Origin: Nigrospora sphaerica
Taxonomy: Eukaryota > Ascomycota > Sordariomycetes > Amphisphaeriales > Apiosporaceae
Length of the DNA: 64,000 bases
Direction: 5' to 3'
Assembly: GCA_018287875.1 (NCBI GenBank)
Contig: JAGVVL010000022.1
Coordinates: 992,001 to 1,056,000 of the forward strand
Within the stretch, counting starts at the first letter, position 1. Each line of letters begins with the position of its first letter. The translations under genes and the position numbers were made by a program. Shown one piece after another: positions 57,787-64,000 of the stretch. The notes under the pieces are model-generated. The model did no database searches. It saw nothing but the letters and a program-made list of their open reading frames with translations, and had not been told where the DNA came from.

Positions 57787-59400
57787 ATGGACTCTGGGAC
57801 CATCGTCGTGATGGCCTCACCTTCCCGCGAGGACATCAACGACGAGGTGATGACGGGAAACGACCCTCCCGACCACCTCGAAGAAGCGACTCCCACTTAT
57901 ACGCATAAGAGGAAGCGAACGGGGCAGAATGAGGCCCTTGCGAACGGTCCACTGCGAAACCGAAGGAAGGTCGACGACACTCGAGAAGCTTCGACGACGG
58001 AAGAAGCCGCGACCACCGTCCAAGCACACCAGCCAGCTTCGGACGCACTGACCCCGATCTTGCGCGATATGGACAAACGGCACAATACCCGACGATCGGT
58101 GCTCACCAAGATCGCCCACGCCCTAGACAGCATCATCGAAGAATACTGCGACGAAGACAAGGAGCTAGCCGCGGAGATTACGAAAGGTTTCACGGCATTC
58201 CTTCAGGCCAAGACAGGTGTCACGATTAGCCCCCACCCGAACGAACGCCTCCTACAGGAGAGCGGCCCGACCCGTGCGGAGCCTTCCGGGGCCCCCACGC
58301 GCAGCTGGGCCGATGTCTCCCGCGCCGGACAGAAGCCACCACTCCAGGACGGTACACACAAGCGGACCCAGCAAACGAATCAACGAGAAGACCTCCGAGT
58401 TCTCGTCAGGATCCCAGAGGAACATCGAGGCTGGGCACATGCCCAATACAACTTCGCCCTACGCCAGTCCGTATGTAAGACCATGGACCTATCCCTTGTG
58501 GACGTTCCCGATGTCTACCATACGGCTACGGGCGTTGCCGTCCGTCCGAGAAACAAGGAAACGAGGGAATTACTCCTCCGAAGGAAGGAGGAACTAGCTC
58601 GAAGCCTTCGAGCGGATGCAGTCGAGGTCCCGATCACGTGGGTGAACTACGTGGTCCCCGGCTGCCCGACGCACCTTTCGAACGTATTCGGCGAGACCTT
58701 CGAGACCACTCCTCCTACGAGAAGAAGTCGTTGCGCAGACTGGTATCGAGCCCGTGAGCGTGCGATGGTCACGACAGGAGCCGGTCCCCGGGACGAACAA
58801 GAGATCATGCATCGTCTCGTTCCTTCAGAAAGTCCGCCCGTTTCGGCTCTTCGCGGCGAGCGGGCCCGCCCGGTTGATCGAGAAGCGGACGCCCCCAGCC
58901 GACACAACCCAGGCTGCCAAGGATACCACCCGAGCCGAGTCTGCACACGAACCGATAGATGCGAGAACTGCAGCGCCCGGCTCCCGTCGGGACATAGCCA
59001 CCCGCAGCCATGTCAGGACCGCCCGCGATGCGCAAACTGCTACGGGCCGGCTCCCGCGAACCACGAGAACTGTCCGGCGAAGCCGGTCGTGAAGAATGGC
59101 AAGCTCGTACGCCCTACGCGAAACGAGCTTGCGAAGATCCGCCAAACGGGCAGTCTCCTCTACAAGGCAGCCCAACCCCGAGAAACAAGCCAAGGAAGCA
59201 ACGCACAAGAGGGGACCGGGCCGGATACCGACAGGAACACCACTGATGCGACCATGGAGGATCCTACCCATACGCCTCTAGAATTCTTAGGAAGACGGCC
59301 CCAGGCCACCCACGAAGACAAGCCGAAGCGCAGCCTACGGAATGTTCCACGCGTCGACTACAGCGTGCTCGACCGTATGGGCACTGAGGACGATGAATAG
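57787..59400 (+). pseudogene. LINE2 ORF1, internally frame-shifted gag-like protein
   Basis: Open for 537 codons, but 61 codons in the middle (about 58710-58895) are read out of phase relative to LINE1. Two bases are missing in a C-rich run (ACCACTCC.TCC) and one C is missing in a run of six (GACGCCCCC). The three losses together restore the frame before the zinc knuckles (CQGYHPSRVC onward). It therefore looks intact in length but has a nonsense middle segment. Confidence 0.85.
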
Positions 59401-62400
59401 AGCAAACTATCGGACACACCCGACACGCACCCGGCCAGGACGACAAGTCCTAAAGGTCGTGCAGGCTAACGTGGGCAAATCGCCGCCGGCACACACGGCC
59501 TTACTACAACAATGCTGGGAGGACCATATCGACGTGGTCCTCGTACAAGAACCATCCGTTACGAACGACGGCCGAAACAGATTCAACTCCCACCCGGGCT
59601 ACAGTGCTTACGTCCCGATCGATAGCTGGGACGGAATCGCCTCTCAGCCTCGGGTCATGACCTACGTCAACAAAAACAGCAGGCTACAGACGAGACAAAA
59701 GCGGCCGTGGAAATCCAGATACCTCTTATGGCTCGAGATCGACCACTTTACCTTGATCAACGTGTACAAACCCCCACACGAGCCGCTAAGCCAAGCGACA
59801 CGGCTCCTTTTGGATCTACAACCACGCTCCCGCACCTTGGTCGCAGGAGACTTCAATGCATGGTGCAGCGCCTGGGACCCAGACGTGCCCCAAACCCGAA
59901 ATGGGGGCATCGAGATCCACGGTTGGGCCACCGCAAACGGACTCAGCTACATTAGCGAGATAGGGGTCCCGACACACGCAGCGGGACGGACTATCGATCT
60001 GGCCTTCTCTAACATCCCTTTTGCGACGGCAGAAGTGGACCCGAGGCTACAGACAGGGGCAGACCACGAAACGATCCGGATTTCGATTCCTAGGTGTGAC
60101 CAGACATCGGACACGCAGTTTCGGTATTCAATACCAGACTACAAGCTTCAGTCCTTTGCCGGCTTAGTCGAGCTTGGCGTACAAAGCCTTACGCCGCTCC
60201 CCGGATACCGACGACGGACCAGCTGGACCAACACACTACGGAGCTCTTAGGCCTCGTACGCAGAGCGCTAGAAACAATCGGGAAGCAGCCAGCCAAGGAC
60301 GGTCGCAATGCGCCATGGTGGACCGACGCCTGCCGGGAAGCCCGGGACGCGTTTCGGCGAGCAAGAAGACACCACCAAGGGGACTGGAGACACCTAGAAG
60401 AACGAAGACGCTTCCTCGCGGTAGTACGGAAAGAAAAGCGGGAATACTGGCGACGGCAAATCGATTCAATCTAGTCCGATCAAGACTTATATAGGGTCGT
60501 CCAATGGCATAAGCTGCAGCCCGCCTTACAGGCGCCTCCTCTAGTGATCGAGGACCGGACGATCGAAGATACGGAAGAGAAGGCACATGCTCTACGCCAG
60601 GCTCTTCTAGAGCGGTTTACTGACGCCGAAGATCTCGAGGACGACCCTCTCGAGATCCCAACCGTACCACGGCGCATTCTACCTTGGAGTACCTACATCT
60701 CCAGAGACGAGCTTACAGCCGCCACGATCGCGGTTAAGAGCACCTCGCCCGGGGCCGACGGCATCTCGGTACGGCTATTGAAAGCGTGCTGGCAGGCTAT
60801 CCAAGAATCTGTCCGAGCACTCTTCCAAGCCTGCCTACGGATAGGACATCACCCACGCCCCTTCCGCACAGCTGAGGTCGTGATGCTCCGGAAGCCAAAC
60901 AAGAAAGACTTCTCGAATCCCCGCTCCTGGCGACCGATCGCGCTTCTCTCTTGCCTCGGGAAGGGCCTCGAGAGGCTCGTAGCGAGACGAATCGCGAACA
61001 TCACGCTCCTATACAAGGTGGTCAGCCCACAACAGGCGGGCGCCCTACCGACACGGGCAGCCTCGGACCTTCTCGCCTGTCTAACACATGAGATCGAGCA
61101 CTCCCTTGAAAATAGAGGCACGGCCTCGATCCTTACCGTGGACGTGAAGGGCGCATTTGACGCCACTCTCAAGATGCGGCTCATGCTCTGTATGAGTCAA
61201 CAGGGCTGGGCCACCCAGCTGGTCAAGTTTGTGGGCTCCTTCATGGAAGAAAGACAAGCACGGATCCGACTCGAGGACGTCACAACAGCGTCACAGGCGA
61301 TCCGATGCGGCCTGCCACAGGGATCGCCCGCGTCCCCTGTCCTCTTTCTTCTCTATATCGCAGATATTCTGCTAGAGGATACAAGGTACCGATTTGGATA
61401 CGCAGATGACATATGCTTCTACCGAGCAAGCAAGTCCCTCCAGAAAAACGCACGACAGCTCGAAGAGGACCTGAACGACGTCCTGAACTGGGGCAAAGAG
61501 AACAAAGTTACGATCGACCCGGAAAAGAGCGAGCTCCTCCACTTCACACGCGCAAAGAACCCGGAAGAACTTCCTAACGTTACGGCACGAGACCATGGGC
61601 TTACTGTCTATGCCTCAGACCAGCCCGTACGGTGGCTCGGCGTCTGGTTTGACGCGAAGCTTCGGTTCACAGAGCACGTGAAGAAGAGAGCGGCACAGGC
61701 ACGGATTGTTGTCCAGCACCTTCGGAGCCTAGCAAACACCCGACGAGGCCCCCGCCAAGGGCCCTTAGGAAGGTCATATTCACTTGCGTCCTCCCTATCC
61801 TCACCTACGGGTCGGAGGCATGGTACGAAGGGCGTACGAAGAACCGGAAGACAGCGAGCCGGCAGCTCAATTTGGAGGTGCCGACCCGACAGAAAGCACA
61901 CATGGACGAAATAGACAGGGTCCTAAGGGAAGCGATACGATCTGTCCTACCTGTATGGAAGACAACACCGATAGCCACGCTATACAGGGATGCAGGTGTC
62001 CCAACGGCACGAATCGCGCTAGAAACGGCGTTCTACCGCTTTGGGCAACGGCTCCAGTCAAGGGACAAGGACCATATGTTGACAGCGCGGACAGCGTTGC
62101 GGCCGTACCCTCCTGGCATTGGCTACGGCTCTCTACAACCAGCGCGTACCAGACTCCAGAGAGCAGCTAGACTCCTGCCCGATATTCCGAGGCCGCAGTA
62201 CCTCCCGAAGAGATACACGCCGAAGCAGGAGCCACAGAAAGACAAGGAGACAGCGGCGAAAGAGTTCGCCGCATGGCAGTCTAAGCTTCCCGACACCCAC
62301 TTCGTCGTCTTTTCGGACGGATCAAAGGGACCGGGCGAGGCAGTCGGCTGGGGTTTCGCCATCTATAGAGATAGGCGGAAAATCAGCCAGGGCAAGGGCC

Positions 62401-63188
62401 GACTAGGCCTCGCGGAGGTCTTCGACGGAGAGGCTGTCGGAGCGTGGCAGGGCCTACGCCAAGCCTATCGAATCGACCCAGGCGCGACAATCCATGTCTG
62501 CCTAGATAACACGTCGGTTATCCAGGGCCTCACGGGAAGCGTACCGACGAGCTCACAAGAAGTTTTCCTTGACTTCCAGGAGCTAGCGACTATAGCGGAC
62601 GTCCGCGTTCGATGGGTACCAGGCCACGAGAAGATTCAAGGAAACGAAGAGGCCGACAGGCTAGCGAAGGAAGGGGCCGCGCTCCCAGAAGTCTGCGTAA
62701 CCCAGGCCACGTACGCAGGTGTAAAGCGGCTCCGGAAAACAACCATCAAGAAACAGTTCGCCACATGGTGGGGGGAAGCCTCACAGGGATGCAAGCGCTA
62801 CCGAGAACTTGGATTCACTGAGGCTACCCTTAAGGCACCCAAGGGGCTGGACCTCCCTAGACAGACACTCCATAACCTCCTCGCGCTCCGATCAGGTCAC
62901 GGAGACTTTGACTGGTACCACAAGAAGTTCGGGCATTCCCAGAACGACCGGTGCGCCTGCCGCATGCTGCGGACACCGGAACACCTAGTCCACTGCCGGA
63001 AAACACGAAGGCTCCGGGCCCGGTGGCCCAAATTCGACCCCGAACCGAAAACCTTGCAAGAGTACTGGCAACGGCTAGCACATGACCCGGAGAAGTTCCA
63101 GCTCTTCGTCACGCTAACGAGGTACTACGAAGACATATGCCCACCGCCGGTAGGCCGCGGAGGACGCTCCATATCAAGCAGTAGCTAG
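59393..63188 (+). pseudogene. LINE2 ORF2: endonuclease, reverse transcriptase, RNase H
   Basis: Same architecture as LINE1 ORF2. It starts at the ATG overlapping the ORF1 stop (ATGAATAG). Lesions: two extra C in CTCCCCGG near 60200, TAG at about 60472 after RRQIDSI, and the shared C loss near 61755. Up to about 62400 the protein is nearly identical to LINE1; beyond that it differs at many residues (for example EVCVTQATYAG, KGLDLPRQTLHNLLALRSG, FGHSQNDRC) and has another C-terminus (GRGGRSISSSS). Confidence 0.9.
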
Positions 63189-63396
63189 TTGGATGGAGGT
63201 AGCGCCGGGAACGAGCTCGCACGGAGGAGCCACGGAGACGGTTTGACCAAAGGTTTGCCATTGGGCTTGACATGCAGGATATCTCGTGTACATGTAGATA
63301 GACTCTCGCACGCCAGATGCCCCTCGTGAGGCGGGACACTGTCACAGTATAGCGATAATACACCTATCTGCCTGTCTGTCTGTCTGTCGCTAGGTG

Positions 63397-63552
63397 TAAG
63401 AAGAAGGAGAAGAAGAAGAAGAAGAAGAAGAAGAAGAAGAAGAAGAAGAAGAAGAAGAAGAAGAAGAAGAAGAAGAAGAAGAAGAAGAAGAAGAAGAAGA
63501 AGAAGAAGAAGAAGAAGAAGAAGAAGAAGAAGAAGAAGAAGAAGAAGAAGAA
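63397..63552 (+). repeat. (GAA)n microsatellite
   Basis: About 50 nearly perfect GAA units directly downstream of the LINE2 3' end. Open frames of poly-Leu, poly-Ser or poly-Phe across it are artefacts. Confidence 0.95.
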
Positions 63553-64000
63553 TACCGGACGCTGGCTGGTGCCACACAAATCGTTTTCTTAGCTAGAATC
63601 TAGCTATTTTAAATCCTGGTTTCGAAGGCGCAGCCACTTCTTCCCTAAGGCAAGCGCCCCGGTCAGTTCTTAGCCCCAAGTGTTCACTATAAAATACGCG
63701 AGTGAGCTGGTTTAGCATAGTGAATGGAGTTTCTATATGCAGTCTATGAAGTTCCCAACGTCCAGGTTTCTTTAGAAAGGTCGAAGGCTTTCAGCCTAGT
63801 GACCCTCGTATCGGTCATGTTAATTTTCACCTAGATTTCTATTAGCACGCTTCCCCCTCGTGTTCACCTTCTTTTGAAGATGCGGCTTTCACGTGCTGGA
63901 AGCCTGGCTTTTCTTAACTAATTTCCCGATTAGTAGGTGTAACAAAGGCGTCCAGAGATGTCCATGACCCCACGGACCGTGAGCTCCTCAGCTAGATGCC
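63553..64000. other. no recognisable feature
   Basis: AT-richer unique sequence up to the window end. It contains no TPR, NB-ARC or HET sequence, so the missing half of NLR3 is not here. Confidence 0.4.

Larger units (their letters stand above)
57690..63390 (+). mobile_element. LINE2: near-full-length Tad1-like LINE, inverted relative to LINE1
   Basis: Begins ATTCTTTTCTGGCACC, with a short GGCAC/GTGCC hairpin in the leader, and ends in a (TCTG)n tail near 63388, followed by GCTAGGTGTAAGAA and a (GAA)n tract. The 5' end joins TPR codons; the sequence AGTTCAGTTTTCCCTCAGTTC there holds two copies of the ELRE codons. With LINE1 it forms a 5.7-kb inverted repeat separated by 13 kb. Confidence 0.92.

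Noticed and set aside
63185..63579. Poly-Leu, poly-Phe and poly-Ser open frames
   Set aside because: Translations of the (GAA)n microsatellite.
1..64000. tRNA, rRNA, telomere repeats, NRPS/PKS genes, Starship captain genes
   Set aside because: I scanned for these by eye and found no convincing match; a tool-based scan could still find a tRNA.

Overview
This is nuclear DNA of a filamentous ascomycete (Pezizomycotina, probably Sordariomycetes). The evidence is short GT-AG introns of 44-123 bp with CTAAC/CTGAT-type branch points, fungal gene families (ornithine N5-monooxygenase, DUF3445, HET-NB-ARC-TPR NLRs, Tad1-like LINEs, pogo/Fot1-like transposons), and premature stops that look like repeat-induced point mutation (TGG to TAG, CGA to TGA). 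I cannot name the species. Most of the window is transposon-rich accessory sequence.

Left third (1-20 kb): a small orphan gene lies inside an 83-bp perfect inverted repeat. It is followed by four metabolic genes: ornithine N5-monooxygenase (sidA-like, minus), an MFS exporter (plus), arginase (minus) and a DUF3445 haem N-demethylase-like gene with one frameshift (plus). Arginase makes ornithine and the monooxygenase hydroxylates it, so part of this set could act together; that link is inference. An 8-kb nest of transposons separates the MFS gene from arginase: two pogo-like elements, solo LTRs with perfect 5-bp target duplications, and LINE and SINE pieces. A minisatellite block of about 1 kb is duplicated upstream of both the MFS and the DUF3445 genes.

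Middle and right (24-58 kb): a cluster of STAND/NLR genes. NLR1 (HET-NB-ARC-TPR, minus) has one premature stop. A PNP-NB-ARC remnant (minus) and a methyltransferase pseudogene follow. NLR2 (HET-NB-ARC-TPR, plus) is open through its NB-ARC domain, but its TPR array is split by a SINE-like element (15-bp target duplication) and then by a 5.7-kb LINE. NLR3 is a TPR array (minus) whose upstream end abuts a second, inverted copy of the same LINE. All these insertions fall at the same codons of the TPR repeat (the ELxE step). The sequence downstream of NLR1 and of NLR3 is a diverged segmental duplication. Between NLR2 and NLR3 lie an unknown two-part gene, a third pogo-like element with three in-frame stops, a small Cys-rich ORF, and a fungal kinase gene cut in frame by a 195-bp solo LTR.

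The most interesting signal is the repeated hitting of NLR TPR arrays by non-LTR elements at one repeat position, together with a SINE-like element whose 3' end matches the LINE tail. Exon boundaries given below were read by eye from splice consensus, frame and family conservation. They are not backed by transcripts.
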